In this document: one piece after another, positions 38,728 through 51,100 of the stretch
How positions within the stretch are numbered: position 1 is the stretch's first letter
How the letters are laid out: the number at the start of each line of letters is the position of its first letter
Origin: Pratylenchus scribneri
Lineage: Eukaryota > Nematoda > Chromadorea > Rhabditida > Pratylenchidae
DNA: 64,000 bases
Direction: 5' to 3'
Assembly: GCA_030063045.1 (NCBI GenBank)
Contig: JAQSEB010000140.1
Location: 434,001 to 498,000 of the forward strand
Program-made: the position numbers and the translations under genes
Notes under the pieces: generated by a model
The model's input: only the letters and a program-made list of their open reading frames with translations
Told to the model about the DNA's origin: nothing
Database searches by the model: none

Positions 38728-39546
38728 TGATGATTTTTGGAAGATGCAACAAATTTGATGATGAACCGCTGAAAAATAGGATTCGCAAAAAAGAAACCCA
38801 ATATTTTTTGTATTTGAAATAAAATTTTGATTTTTAATTTTATCGAATTTTATTAATTAAAAATATATAATGGAATGGAGCTATTGTCAAAAATTGTATC
38901 AGTCATTTATTCATTCCAATCGGGAGTGCCATCTCTAAAACTCAAAAATCTGGCAAAAATTTTCGAAAACCTGCGAAAAACTTGGGCGGGACCCCAAAGC
39001 TTGGAAAATTTCGGGTTTTCCTACTATTATGGTACCCTTGATCCCCCTGATTCCAATCACAATTAAGTAAAAAATAATTTATATTTTTTTGACCTTTTTT
39101 AAAAATTCCAAATTTATTTGGTAAATTTCTGCAAATGCAATAGATAAAATTATTAATTTTCCATCCAAATTAACATTCTTATCTAATTTCTCTCAATTAT
39201 AATTATCAGAGAAAATATTTCTCCTCCAAAATCATTCATTCAACCCAATTTTTCCCCCAATTCTTCAAATTGATTGCCCACAAATTTATATACGGCAGAG
39301 GGTAATTGACATTTTGGCTGAAATCGCACAAAATGCATTCGGACATCGGGGGACGACTCTTTTAACAAATTGCGATGGATTTTTTTCGCCCCCAATTTTT
39401 TGGAGGTCAACGACTAAAAATGAAGCGGAAAGAAAATTGTTTTGCCCTCAATTTCTCCCCATTTTAGTTGATTTTTATTCTAAAATTTTCATTCATTTAA
39501 ACTTTAAAGAAAATATAAATTATTCATTCTTATTAAATAAATCTAA
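38728..39546. other. Intergenic between small membrane protein and ACBP
   Basis: No supported gene. Open frames are short and AT-biased. Sequence is not obviously repetitive within this window. Confidence 0.45.
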
Positions 39547-41036
39547 ATGGCAGCCAATTTGGATGCGAAATTCCAAGCAGCCGTAGATATTGTCCAAAAA
39601 TTGCCAAAGGAAGGTGAGCGATGAATTGAGACTTTTGAATTATCTTACACAGATTTTGAAATGCCATAAAATCATCCATTCATAGAGTTTTGGCCATGAA
39701 ATTGGTTATTTAAAATTTAAGCTAGAAAACTGATTTGTCCTTCTCATTACGATGCGGAATATTAACCCCAAAATCGCAATACTTTTTAATGCAAATTACA
39801 AAAAACAAAAACCATTTCAGGAGGGATTATTCACCAAAAAAAGCGAAAAACATTGCTAAGGATTTATTGAGTTTTAGTTTTTGTTCTGAAGCATCTGCCT
39901 TTACCTTAATAAAATGGCTATTTTTTTTATTTTTGGTATTTTGCCTTTGGCTTCTATCATCCAAATTCCATAAAAATATCAATTAAACACTCATTTTTTA
40001 AAGGCCCACTTCAAACATCCAACGACCAAAAGCTCAAATTCTATTCACTGTTCAAGCAAGCCACCGTGGGCAATGTGAACACCGACCGTCCGGGCATTTT
40101 CAGCATTGTTGAGCGCAAGAAATGGTTTTGTGGAATTAATCAATGATTATCAGGGAATCTTTTTGTAGGGATTCGTGGAAGGAGGTCGAAGGAATGAGTG
40201 CCGAAGAGGCAAAAAACAAATACATTGAAGCCCTGTTGGAAATGTTTGACAATGCCGGTGAACAGGTGGGGAAATTTTTAAAAAATCAAATTTAAAAATT
40301 TACCGGAATGAAAATCAGAATTCTTTCCGGAATGAAAATCAGAATTCTTTCCGGAATGAAAATCAGAATTCTTTTCGGAATGAAAATCAGAATTCTTTCC
40401 GGAATGAAAATCAGAATTCTTTCCGGAATGAAAATCAGAATTCTTTTCGGAATGAAAATCAGAATTCTTTCCGGAATGAAAATCAGAATTCTTTTCGGAA
40501 TGAAAATCAGAATTATTTCCGGAATGAAAATCAGAATTCTTTCCGGAATAAAAATCAGAATTCTTTCCGGAATGAAAATCAGAATTCTTTCCGGAATGAA
40601 AATCAGAATTCTTTCCGGAATGAAAATCAGAATTCTTTCCGGAATGAAAATCAGAATTCTTTCCGGAATGAAAATCAGAATTCTTTCCGGAATGAAAATC
40701 AGAATTCTTTCCGGAATGAAAATCAGAATTCTTTCCGGAATGAAAATCAGAATTCTTTCCGGAATGAAAATCAGAATTCTTTCCGGAATGAAAATCAGAA
40801 TTCTTTCCGGAATGAAAATGAGAATTCTTTCCGGAATAAAAATCAGAATTCTTTCCGGAATGAAAATGAGAATTCTTTCCGGAATAAAAATCAGAATTCT
40901 TTCCGGAATGAAAATCAGAATTCTTTAATTAAATTAATTTCTCCAAATTTTCTTGCAGGTGAACATTTCGGAATGGTTGGCCAAAATTGACCCAAGCATC
41001 CGATCGAATTTGGCTATTCTTGGCAAAAACATTTGA
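39547..41036 (+). CDS. acbp: Acyl-CoA-binding protein
   Basis: Four exons: 39547-39613, 40004-40124, 40169-40265 and 40959-41036, giving 120 aa. The ACB fold is clear: KFQAAVDIVQKLPKEGPL, then SNDQKLKFYSLFKQATVGN (the YxxYKQAT-type motif, here YSLFKQAT), then DRPGIFSIVERKKWDSWKEV, and AEEAKNKYIEALLEMFD. The domain ends at about residue 95 and is followed by ~25 residues (VNISEWLAKID...). Members bind medium- and long-chain acyl-CoA esters and buffer or deliver them in the cytosol. The length and extra tail place it among small ACBPs with a short extension rather than the ~86-aa minimal type. Intron 3 is filled by the 24-bp minisatellite. An AATAAA lies 6 bp after the stop. Confidence 0.92.
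40301..40927. repeat. 24-bp minisatellite array in ACBP intron 3
   Basis: About 26 units, here in the orientation CAGAATTCTTTCCGGAA on the plus strand. Variants include a TTTTCGG substitution and a CAGAATTATT unit. The array takes up ~90% of the 693-bp intron and makes a stop-free plus-strand frame that is not a gene. Confidence 0.95.
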
Positions 41037-41813
41037 AGAAAAGTGAATAAAAAATGGACAATGAATGAGATGGATAAAGAGGAAACGGAATTGAGAATTT
41101 TTTAATTTTATTGAAAGTAAACGGAGACACAAAATTAGCAATGAATAAATTAATTTTGAATATTTATTTTATTTGCATTTTTGAATGAAAAGAAAATGGC
41201 CAAGATTCACTTCAGAGTCGGAATATTTCATTTTTCAATGACTTATTATTATTATGATTTAATTAATTTCATACACTATTTTTGACTAACTTTTAAGGAC
41301 TTTTTGAATTTGATTTATTAAAATAAGGAAAATGGAACCATAAAAATAATTCATTTATTTTATTCATGAAAATTTATTTAAAGTGAATTGAAAATTTATT
41401 AAATATACATGAGTGATGAATGGAGGTAGTATATAAATGAAAATGAATGAAAAATCAAACTGAAATTGACATATGATAGAATTACAATAAATGCTGGAAC
41501 TTGGAAGTGAGCTTCTGAAAATTTTGATTCATTAGTTGTTGTTGTAAAATGATTATTAAATTTGACTTATTAACGTAATTAAATCATTATAAAATATATT
41601 TAATCAAGAAAATTAAATGGAATAATAAAAACATGAAAATAAATAAATATTTGTGAGATGAAATGTTGTCCAAAAATATATAGTAATGATAATGGAATTT
41701 ATAGTCCGAAAAAGAATATGAAATTATGTGTGATTGATTGTGCTTATCTTCATTTTCACGGTTCTTATATCTGCTTGCTGACCATTGCTTTTCTAGCAGT
41801 TTAGAAGAACTCC
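41037..41813. other. Intergenic between ACBP and gene X
   Basis: Convergent 3' flanks. No supported gene or repeat is found. The sequence is extremely AT-rich with many short ATGAAAAT-type words. Confidence 0.5.
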
Positions 41814-43480
41814 TTAATTTTTAAAATATTTACATAATATTTTATATATTTTTACCCCGATTGATTTGATATCTATACAGATATAAGTAGAATATTCCGG
41901 CGGCCAAAACGACAGCAATTGCTCCTCCCAATTGTCCCTTAAATATTCTTTGCCTTTTGGGTGTCGTGTAAGAAATAGTCGTTCGCTTGAATTTTCTCTT
42001 GTATTTGAATAAAGGGCAAGCACTTCTCCAGTCTGTTCATTTTCCAAATTAAAAATTGAATAAGCTGGTTGTTCCAATTCAACATTATGCAATGGCACTA
42101 TGAAATTGGCAGGTTGTGTTGAACCAACAAATTGCTAAAAAATATTAATAAAATATTATTTAAATAGTAAAAAAAATCAATTACCTCCTTGATTTTGCTG
42201 ATAAGCATGGATTTTGGGATTTTACCCATGATATATTTGATTCGTTTGGGCCTTTGTACGGCAGGACTTGATTTGCTCAACCATTTAACCAATAAATCAA
42301 CATCCTCCGCAACATTTAGTATAATGGTTGATATTGTTTGAATATTTTCAATTAGTGTAAATGCATTTGGAATTGATCGCAAAAAATTGAATAAATGTAT
42401 ATCGCATAATTCAGAGGATTTCCTTGCTAACATTTTGAATAAAAGTTGAATTTGGCCATAATGTTCAATTGCTTGCCACATTGGAATTTGATTTTGGCCA
42501 AGAGATAACGAAATTCCATTAAATTTTGACTGGATGCATTCGATGAATTTTATAAAGTGACCGTCCAAAAAACTAAAATTAAGAAAAAAAAATAAGTTAA
42601 GATTACTATTTTTTAACAAAAGAAATATTTTTAACAAAAAAAAATATTTTTACCAACAAAACAGTTTTTGACTTCTAATAGATCCGAAACCAGTTTTAGA
42701 CCCTACAAACCTTATACCATTTTGTAGATCTCATCGAGACGCATCGAATCGTATATAATATGTTATGTTTTGGCCAAAAATTAAAAAGTTTAAAACCAAA
42801 AACTAGATATAAATGGTTTAAACGGTCTAATTCTTTAATTTTGTACCAAAACTTAGCATTTTATGCGTTTCGATAAGATCTATAAATTGATTTAAAATTT
42901 GTAAGGTCTAAAACTTTTTTCGGATGAATTCAAAAACTGTTTTATTGTTAAAAAAATAATTTAGTTGGTAAAAAAATATTTTCCCTTAGTTAACATTTTA
43001 TCAATTGTTTCTTACTGTATATAAATTTTGTCAAATCCAATGATGTATTTTGGCGGCGGGACACAGGCTATTGGAATTTCCATTTCACTGCATTCTCCTT
43101 TTTGTATAAACAATTTGGGTTCACGCATTCGGCAGCTTTCATTGGGTCTAATCCCATATTTTAAATAATCGACTTTGTGTGGTTCCACATTTCCATGTAA
43201 TTTCGGCCAACAAAACAACAAGAATGTCCAACATGATGTACTCAATCCGGAATTGGCCATTTCCTCCCGTTTGATAAATGCCAGAACTTCCATAAACCAA
43301 TTTGGCACACTGAATATTTTTAAAAAGCGTTAATATGTTTTTTTTTTATTTTACCATTTTCCCTCGAATTCTGCTATCTTTGCATCCAATTTCATTTGCC
43401 AATTGTTCCAATATTCTTCGCACATTTCTTGGGAATATTGAACCGAAAAAAATATTCGCCCTTGCCTTTGATCATTCTGT
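41814..43480 (-). CDS. Unrecognised gene X (3' part; 5' start uncertain)
   Basis: Exons: ~43480-43359 (begins after TTTAACAG), 43308-43014, 42572-42185 and 42134-41814, with matching phases. The product contains CEEYWNNWQMKLDAKIAEFEGKW, a Cys-containing block SCWTFLLFCWPKLHGN, VPPPKYIIGFDKIY, and a helical region LFKMLARKSSELCDIHLFNF. I recognise no family. The first exon has no good start except an internal Met (EMCEEYW). It is also in phase with caveolin exon 3 (donor ~44317), so gene X could be a spliced-leader downstream gene or a fusion with caveolin. In the last exon a different frame encodes a hydrophobic helix LGGAIAVVLAAGIFYLYLY, so the true C-terminus is uncertain. The tandem-duplication breakpoint at 43229 cuts exon 43308-43014. 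Confidence 0.5.
42650..42965. mobile_element. Palindromic MITE (AAACC/GGTTT family) in gene X intron
   Basis: The left part TTTTTGACTTCTAATAGATC...ACCCTACAAACCTTATACC and the right part of complementary sequence (AAATTTGTAAGGTCTAAAAC...) fold back on each other. The short motif TATTTTTACCAAC at the left edge appears inverted at the right edge (GTTGGTAAAAAAATA). Confidence 0.7.
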
Positions 43481-44254
43481 TAAATTGTAAAATTATTTAA
43501 TAAAGAATTAAAGGATTTAAAAAGAAATATAAATAAATTTTCGAACAAATATCAGTTAGTAAACTGGAACTGGAACTGGAAAAGCTCCAATTTGACCTTT
43601 CATTTTTTTTCTTGAAATTTCTTGAAATAAATTTTTTAAACCGGTTTTTGAACCATTCAGTGTGATTAGAATTCAAAATCAATGCCAAATTCGAATTCCC
43701 CATCCTCGAAAACCCATAAATTGGCATTTTTGGGCAATAAAATAAAGTTAACATTTTCTTGGTAAAAGTTGGCATTATCTTACCAAGATGGTAAGATATG
43801 ACAAAATGGATGTCAGATTTGAATTCTCCGACATCGAAAACCCCTAAATAGACATTTTTAGGCCAAAAAATAAAATTTTATTTTTTTACAAAAAGGGGTA
43901 TCCGAACTATTACCCAGAAATGATTAAGTTGTACCCAAAAAAACAATTTAAATTTTAAAATGATTTTTTCTATGAATTGTCGGAATTTTCTAATTTTGCC
44001 CATACTTGGCAGAGTAGATCGAGTTGTCGGTTTTAGTCAGGGAACGCTTTTAAAATTCGTTTCCTTTTTTTAAATGTTATTTTTCGGCTTTAAAAAAGCA
44101 AAAATTCCAAATTGAGATTTTAAATTGCATCGATTTTCTTAAAATCAAACCTATTAAAATCTATACTCTAATAATTAGAAGGCAATTCTGAATCATTTTA
44201 AATTAAATTATTATCATTAGATAGTCTAATTTGTACAAAAATTTCAAATCTGCT

Positions 44255-44975
44255 TCAGGCATGATGTATTATTATATTTATTGATAAATTGAGACAAATT
44301 GGCCGCGATAAATTAACCTGCAGTTGCTGGAATTTGTCCGCCTCCAACGCTGCAATTCTTTCCAACAATTTCGCATTTTGTTCCCGAATTTCGGATGTAA
44401 ACCAGCCAAATGGAATTGCTAATAAACGACCAATCGGGAAGAACAAATAAACCGAAAATACGGAGACCATTGCGAATTGCACGCTGAACACAATTGCCAA
44501 TGGTATGGCGAAAAACCAGGAAAGCAATTTGTAAATGAAATTGCAAACAACGAAGAAAACCTACAAAAAAATGAAATAATTAAAAATGAATAGTTCAATT
44601 TAAAAACATTGAAATTATTCATTGAATTTTCTAATATTTTTGGAAAAATTATTATTTCATAACTGACTAAAAATGTGGTCTTCTTCCAAGCAACATTCAT
44701 TGGATTTGGAGGATGGACGGCATCCGACTCAAAACTGGCTGAAAATCTGATCTTCTTAACATCATTCATTGGATGGACGGCATCCGGCTAATTTGATCGA
44801 GGCCCAAATCTAGTGCCTGTGAGAAAAAAGCAAAATTGTAACAATTTTATGATATTATTTTCTATTTAAGAAGAAGATTATTAATTATAATTAAATAAAA
44901 TATAATTAAAATTTTTACCTCATTTCCCTCCTCATTTAATTCAGCAATTTGTTCGCCCTTTTTGTTTTCATTCAT
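44255..44975 (-). pseudogene. Caveolin-like gene, unit 1 copy, frameshifted
   Basis: Same exon layout as the intact copy in unit 2: 44975-44919, 44816-44668 and 44560-44255. Exon 2 lacks 7 bp (GGCCGAT on the plus strand after 44788) present in unit 2. Reading from the same start gives ALDLGLDQISRMPSIQ and then a stop, removing the scaffolding-like region and the membrane hairpin. Downstream, the conserved LLSWFFAIPLAIVFSVQF and FPIGRLLAIPFGWFTSEI exon is untouched. The frameshift is therefore recent, or is an error in one assembled copy. Confidence 0.75.
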
Positions 44976-45581
44976 ATTTTCTTTTATTCAAATATTTTCA
45001 ATGGCTTTCGAATTAGGTAATTGATCAGTCAAATTAAAAATTATTGTTGGAAATTGCCAAAAATAATTTTATCTAAAGAAAAAAAATTAAAAAAATATTA
45101 TGATTAATTTTTAAAAAAATTACAATTAAAAAGAAATCAAATCAATTTATCTATCCTTCTTGTGTTTATCCTTATTTGATTCTAATAAGTTTGGCGGCTG
45201 CTGAGCTTCCATGAATTTATTTATTCGCATTAAATTACATTTAAAATAATAAAGGAGTGGCTAATTACTGGCGCTAAAAGGTTTTTCGCTTCTGCGTTAA
45301 CATTGAAGGTGGGAAATTCTGGTCTAATTTGCCTCTAAAATATTAAAGCGATTTCCATCTCAAAAACCCAAACCTCGACTTTCAGGTTTAAAAATTCGAC
45401 AATAATTTGGCAAAAATTTTCAAAAATTCGACAAAAAACTTGGCACGTATAAAACGCTTTAAATTTCAATAAAAAATATTTATATAAATTTTTGTACTTC
45501 ATATTTATATTTTTGAGCATTTCAGGTAACGAAATAACGAAAATAAAAGTTTTTAGCAATGAAGGTAGAAAATTTAGCCTA

Positions 45582-45804
45582 AAATGAACCCGATAGGGAG
45601 AAAATTTAGTCGAAAATGAACCCAATAGGGAGAAAATTTAGTCGAAAATGAACCAAATAGGGAGAAAATTTAGTCGAAAATGAACCCAATAGGGAGAAAA
45701 TTTAGTCGAAAATGAACCCGATAGGGAGAAAATTTAGTCGAAAATGAACCCAATAGGGAGAAAATTTAGTCGAAAATGAACCCGATAGGGAGAAAATTTA
45801 GTCG
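45582..45804. repeat. 32-bp minisatellite, 7 units
   Basis: Seven tandem units with the core ATAGGGAGAAAATTTAG, preceded by GAACCC(G/A). Unit 2 of the large duplication has nine, in the same variant order plus two further alternating units. The flanks (GGCCTCGCAACG, TTGGCAAAATATG) resemble the interior of other dispersed repeats. The block ends near 45972 with GTGACCCCTG, a hAT-like terminus. Confidence 0.92.
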
Positions 45805-46376
45805 AAAACGGCCTCGCAACGTAAAAATTTAGCTAAAATTGGAAAACTCGGTAATTACTTGGCAAAATATGAAAAATTGGCAAAAAAACTCGGAATTGAC
45901 AGAAATCCGGCAAAAACTCGGCAGGGTAATCAAAAATTCGGTAAGTGCCAAGTTTTCCCGGTATTATGTGACCCCTGGCGCTTAATTAGAAATTTCAATT
46001 ATATAACTAAGTTTTACAATGATTATAGAACTATTAAAAATTGAAATCTTATAAACAAAAGTAATTCTAATGAATCGATTGAAGAAGAATAGATTAAAGT
46101 TGTATGGAATCAAAACATGCCTAAAATAGAATCGGCGAGAAAGCAGAATCGACTTCTGTCTGTAACAAAATGAGATTAGGCAATAAAAAAAATGTGACAA
46201 AATTGTCCAAAAATGTTGGATTGTTTAAAACAATTAAAATTCAGTATAAAATCATTTAAAATATTCTTTATATTTTTCTGCTTTTTCATTTTTTTTAAAC
46301 AATTAGGGAATGTGAAAATGGCCGCTAGGCGAAAAATATCCCACAATAATTGCCACAAAATCTCAAAAATGTAGTG

Positions 46377-46710
46377 ATTTTCATTCCGGAAAGAATTCTG
46401 ATTTTCATTCCGGAAAGAATTCTGATTTTCATTCCGGAAAGAATTCTGATTTTCATTCCGGAAAGAATTCTGATTTTCATTTCCGGAAAGAATTCTGATT
46501 TTCATTCCGGAAAGAATTCTGATTTTCATTCTGGAAAGAATTCTGATTTTTATTCCGGAAAGAATTCTGATTTTCATTCCAGAAAGAATTCTGATTTTCA
46601 TTCCGGAAAGAATTCTGATTTACATTCCGGAAAGAATTCTGATTTTCATTCCGGAAAGAATTCTGATTTTCATTCCGGAAAGAATTCTGATTTTCATTCC
46701 GGAAAGAATT
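46377..46710. repeat. 24-bp minisatellite, unit 1 copy
   Basis: About 14 units of the TTCCGGAAAGAATTCTG repeat. A 1-bp insertion near 46482 (CATTTCCGG) shifts the phase, so the array's open frames change register midway. The array is intergenic, between caveolin and gene Z. Confidence 0.95.
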
Positions 46711-47777
46711 CTTATCTCCTCTCTTTATTTGGGCATTGGCCAAAGAAGCTGCTGGCCATTGAAAGAGAAAATGCGCGGAAATTGTTTGAGTGCAAGGATT
46801 TCTTTTGGGGAGCTAAAGTCATCGATCCTTTTACCTTCCTCTTCCTAAAAATCCTTTATTTGGGCATTGGCCAAATTTCCTCCGTTTGCCTTTCGAATCT
46901 CTCGCTCAATTTGTTTTTGGCAAAGGAAGCTGTCATCCATCCATCCAAGAGGGATAGTAAAAGGAACTGTTTTTAGGAAAGGAATTAATTTGGGAAGCTA
47001 TAGAGGGGGGAAAAGAGGCAGAATTGGTGAATTGGTATCAAAAAGAAATGGAAAATGAGTGATTTAGAGAAAAATCTTATGGCCAAAGCGGACTTTGGAA
47101 TAGAAGGGTTTGAGTTTGGGGTTTGTTTGATGGCATCAAAAATCACTCATTACCAAAATTCGAAAGGCATACCCTTTTTACTTATAAGGATTTTATTATT
47201 TGTAAATTTAAATAGAGGCTTTCCAAAAATACATCAGATTGCCTTTGGTTCATTCAATGTGTTCCCCACTGCTAATATTTTTGTTAATTTTGGTCAATTT
47301 TTGGTCGAATTTTTATTTCATTGCTGCAACACAATTTTCCATCAAAAATGTGCCTGCAGCCCACTCAAAGCCAAGTAATTTTGAAAATATAATTTAGTAT
47401 TGAATTTTAACGGCATGAGGAAATTTTAGTAAAGCCATATTAGTTAGCTCAACGAAGCACTAAAACCAATTCGGGAAGGCCATTACAATTTGAATGTGCA
47501 CAAAATGTCCTCCAAAATTTAATTATTTAAAAATTTTATAAAATTCATATTAAGTTTAATAAACCCGAATTTTGGAAGAAAAATTGCTTATTTTAAAAAA
47601 TTTTTTTTAATTTTCAATAAATTAGACGAGCCACTTTTTAGAGGGCATTTAGGGCTATCAAATGGCATATCGCCTTTCAAAATTGATTATTTCCTTGTTG
47701 GGATATGGCCAAAAGAATAGGCCGCATAATGAAATAATGGTGCTTTCTTTTTCGGAAATTTAAATATCAGTGCTAAA
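46711..47777. other. Intergenic within unit 1
   Basis: No supported gene. A short internal direct repeat TTTATTTGGGCATTGGCCAA occurs at about 46726 and 46856. Open frames here lack splice partners and family resemblance. The corresponding unit 2 stretch is 56780-57846. Confidence 0.5.
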
Positions 47778-47779
47778 TA

Positions 47780-48019
47780 CCGTAAATCCTCTATTAGAAG
47801 CTCCCCTCCTATTAGAAGCCCCCCCCCTATTAGAAGCCCCCTATCCATTGAAATTTTTTTTTCCATAAATAACCAGCAGTTTTTAGTTGAAATTAAGTCG
47901 AAAAAGCCGTAATTAAGCCGAAATAAGCATTTTTTGTTTTTAAAAAATTCCGAAAATTTCCAACCTCGGAGGGTCTATGAAATTTATAAGCCCCGGGGCT
48001 TCTAATAGAGGATTTACGG
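47780..48019. mobile_element. Tc1/mariner-type MITE, 240 bp, TA-flanked
   Basis: Ends CCGTAAATCCTCTATTAGAA and TTCTAATAGAGGATTTACGG are perfect inverted repeats flanked by TA on both sides (47778-47779 and 48020-48021). The left side repeats CTATTAGAAGCCCC three times, with a C-run that differs in length between the two duplication units. No transposase. A decayed relative lies at 31246-31310. Confidence 0.85.
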
Positions 48020-48155
48020 TATATTTTAATATCAAAAATTCATTTAAAAAATTTAAGGTTTCCCAAGTGTCACCAGCATTTTCGGACAATCCGGTGTTAA
48101 AAACCATCAGCCTAGAGCAAATTTATCCGTGAAAACTCAACTGAATTTCCCCTCA

Positions 48156-51100
48156 ATGTCTGCCAATTCGAATGGCCACAGGGATTCGACGATTATGAGA
48201 GGGGCGGCTAGAGGGCACAATCCATTGTCAACCGAATATGAAATGTTTCCCAAAACCCATAAAAAGAAACATTCGATGATGGCAAAAGCGAAGGCGAATT
48301 CAGCACCGGACGAATCGGATTCGGAGGATTCACCAATTTGGGAATGGAATCCGCCCGGATTTGGAATAGCGGGATGGCAATTTCCAAATCAATGGCTGAT
48401 GAAGAAAAATCAGCCAAATAGTGAGGAAAGTGAAAAAAGGCATATTGAAAACGGGAATGGTGAGTAAGAGGGTCGTCGATGAATTGGAGAAAGATGAAAG
48501 TAAATTAAATTCATATAGATTCAAGAATAGATTCATTCTATTCAGCATGTTCGATTAGATATGGCTAATAAAAATTATGGGGTTTTAAACCGGTTTAATT
48601 AGAGTAGGGCTAGCACTAGGTTAGAGCCGGTATGGATTTACGGCTTGGTAAGGCTATGATTAGGAAAAAATCAATGGGTCTAGGATGCCTATTAGCCGAG
48701 TTCCACAAAATTAGTTAGACCGAGAAGCGAGAACGCTGTCTAATTCCAGGAATTAAGCAATTCCCCTGGAATAACTCCAAAATATATTTGTTACAGCGAA
48801 GGTTGAAACCCACACAATATCTCTCCGAAGAAATAGAGCACAAACCTAAACCACAGCCGAGCCATGACCACTACCCCTAAACCCATGCCACCGCCTAACC
48901 CTATATTTAGTTTTCCTATAAAACACTTTTTTTTCTGCTTCTTTGGCGGAAATAGTTTGTTAATTAATTTCAACTTTCGTGTCGACTTATTTAAGCAAAA
49001 ATATTACAGCTCAAAATAAAAATTATTATTAAAATTTGGACTTTAAAAATTCAGAAGAAAACGGCCACGGTCGACAAGGAAAAATATTGCCAAAAGTTGA
49101 GAATAAAAAGGATTTAAATGGAGAAAAGTGGAAGAATAACAAAATGGAAGGAAAAGATGAAGAAAATGGAAGAATTTTAGCAAAACATTTCAATGACGAA
49201 TGGATAAAAAGGGAAAGGGCCAAGGAAGTAGCCCGAAGGTCTGGGCCAATTCTAGAGGAATTCTTGCAAAAAATGCGATCTGGTGTGAATGCTGCTAAAA
49301 TTGCCTACTTGGAACATCCGGAGTTCTCGCAGGAGGATTCAGACCATTTGCATACAATTTTGGATTTATATTGGTTTTATGGGAATTTGAACTTGGATAA
49401 ACACATAGTCAACAAACAGTGAGTGTTGGGGGTTGGGCTGCGAATTTCGGCCAATATCCCAACAACCTTAAAAATTATTAATTAAATTTTCAGCCATTAA
49501 TCAAGCTCTTTTGTAGAAAGCATTTTGATATCAAATTTAAATCTCAAGGCCATAAAATTCTAGTCAAAAAGAATAAACTTCCCAAATTTTGCTCAAATGG
49601 GGAAAAGGCTGTGAATTTGAGCCTATATCTCATCAATTAATTAAGCTATATATAAAACAAAACTTTATATTTTTAAATTAACCTGTAAAATTTATCAATT
49701 TTGAAAAATATATTCCAAAAATTCAGATTCCCTATCATCGAAAACCCTTTAAATTCACCTTTTTAAAGAAAAATATAATACAAATTTTTTTGGAAAAAAG
49801 AGGCAGGCGTAAAGTGAATTATTACCTCCATTTTTTTATGAAATCCACTATTTTTATTGGTAAATTAATATTTCACCATAAGTAATTTTTTATTATTATT
49901 CCCTTATATTTTAAACAGTGCCACTGATGCGGCCTTTGCCCGTGCCATTCTGTATTTGCTGAACCGAAATTATGTATTATGCACTGAAGTTGGTAAACTA
50001 AAAAATGAAAGGTAGGAATTAGGAAAATGCATTTTAATAGAAAAAAATTTGGCCAAAAATGACAATAATTATTTAATTTATTATTTGTTGTCCCTGAATC
50101 CAATTCATTTTATCAAATTTAAATATTTTCAAATTTAAAAGATTAAAAAAATGTAAAAATAATCAAAGTAAAAAAAGAGAGAAAAATATTTATAAATCTT
50201 TATTTAATTTTTTATGATATAATATTTTCCCATATAATTTTCAGTGCTGAAGGAAAGGGAAAAACACGATTATTAGTGGCCGAAAATATGTTAGAAAATT
50301 ATTTATATTGGCCCGGTTTTGTGAATCAAGTTGGATGGTTGAATTGGCACAATTTGGGTGGGCAAAATTTTGAGGAAAATCTTCAAAAAATGGCCGAAAT
50401 ATTCGAAAATGCTTTCAAATTTTATGAAATAGATTTATTGAAGGATGAATTGGAAAGAAATCAGGAAGTTTTGAAGAATATTGAGCAGACAAAAAATCGA
50501 TTAAAATCCACTGAAAAATGTAAGAAAAAAATTTCGGTACCGCAATTTCATTAATGAACCGAATGTTTTTGGACATAACTCAACAAGGTAATAACCAATT
50601 CGGTAAAATGATATACCATTTGAAAGCCCTGAATGCCCTCTAAAAACGGAATTTTTATTTTTTTAAAACTTCCAACAATTTATAAAATAAGCGGATTTTC
50701 CTCAAAGCTCAAAAAAATTCGAGTTTATTATAATCAAAGGTAAGTAATTTTTTTTAAAAACTTGGATTTTCTAAAATATAAAAATGAACAAATGTAGAGG
50801 ACACTTTAGGCTTTCAAATGGAATATTATCTTCCCGGATTGGCTATTTACTTCCTTATACTATTATCTTCGGCTAATTCTCCGGTCGTTTAAAAGGGTGC
50901 TAGGTCGATTCCACAATGGTACAAATATAAAGTTTTTGGCTTATAATAAATCAGAAACTGGTTTTAGGCCCATAAACCTTATACAATTTTGTAGATCTCA
51001 TCGAGTCGCATCGAATGATATAATATTTGTCATGGTTTGGCCCAAAATAAGAAAGTTTAGAATTAAAATCTCGAAGAAAAGGTTTAAATGGTTTAATACT

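Noticed and set aside
46867..47378. Two plus-strand open frames in 46.9-47.4 kb (and twins at 56.9-57.4 kb)
   Set aside because: No conserved motif, no acceptor/donor support, and identity between the twins only reflects the large duplication.
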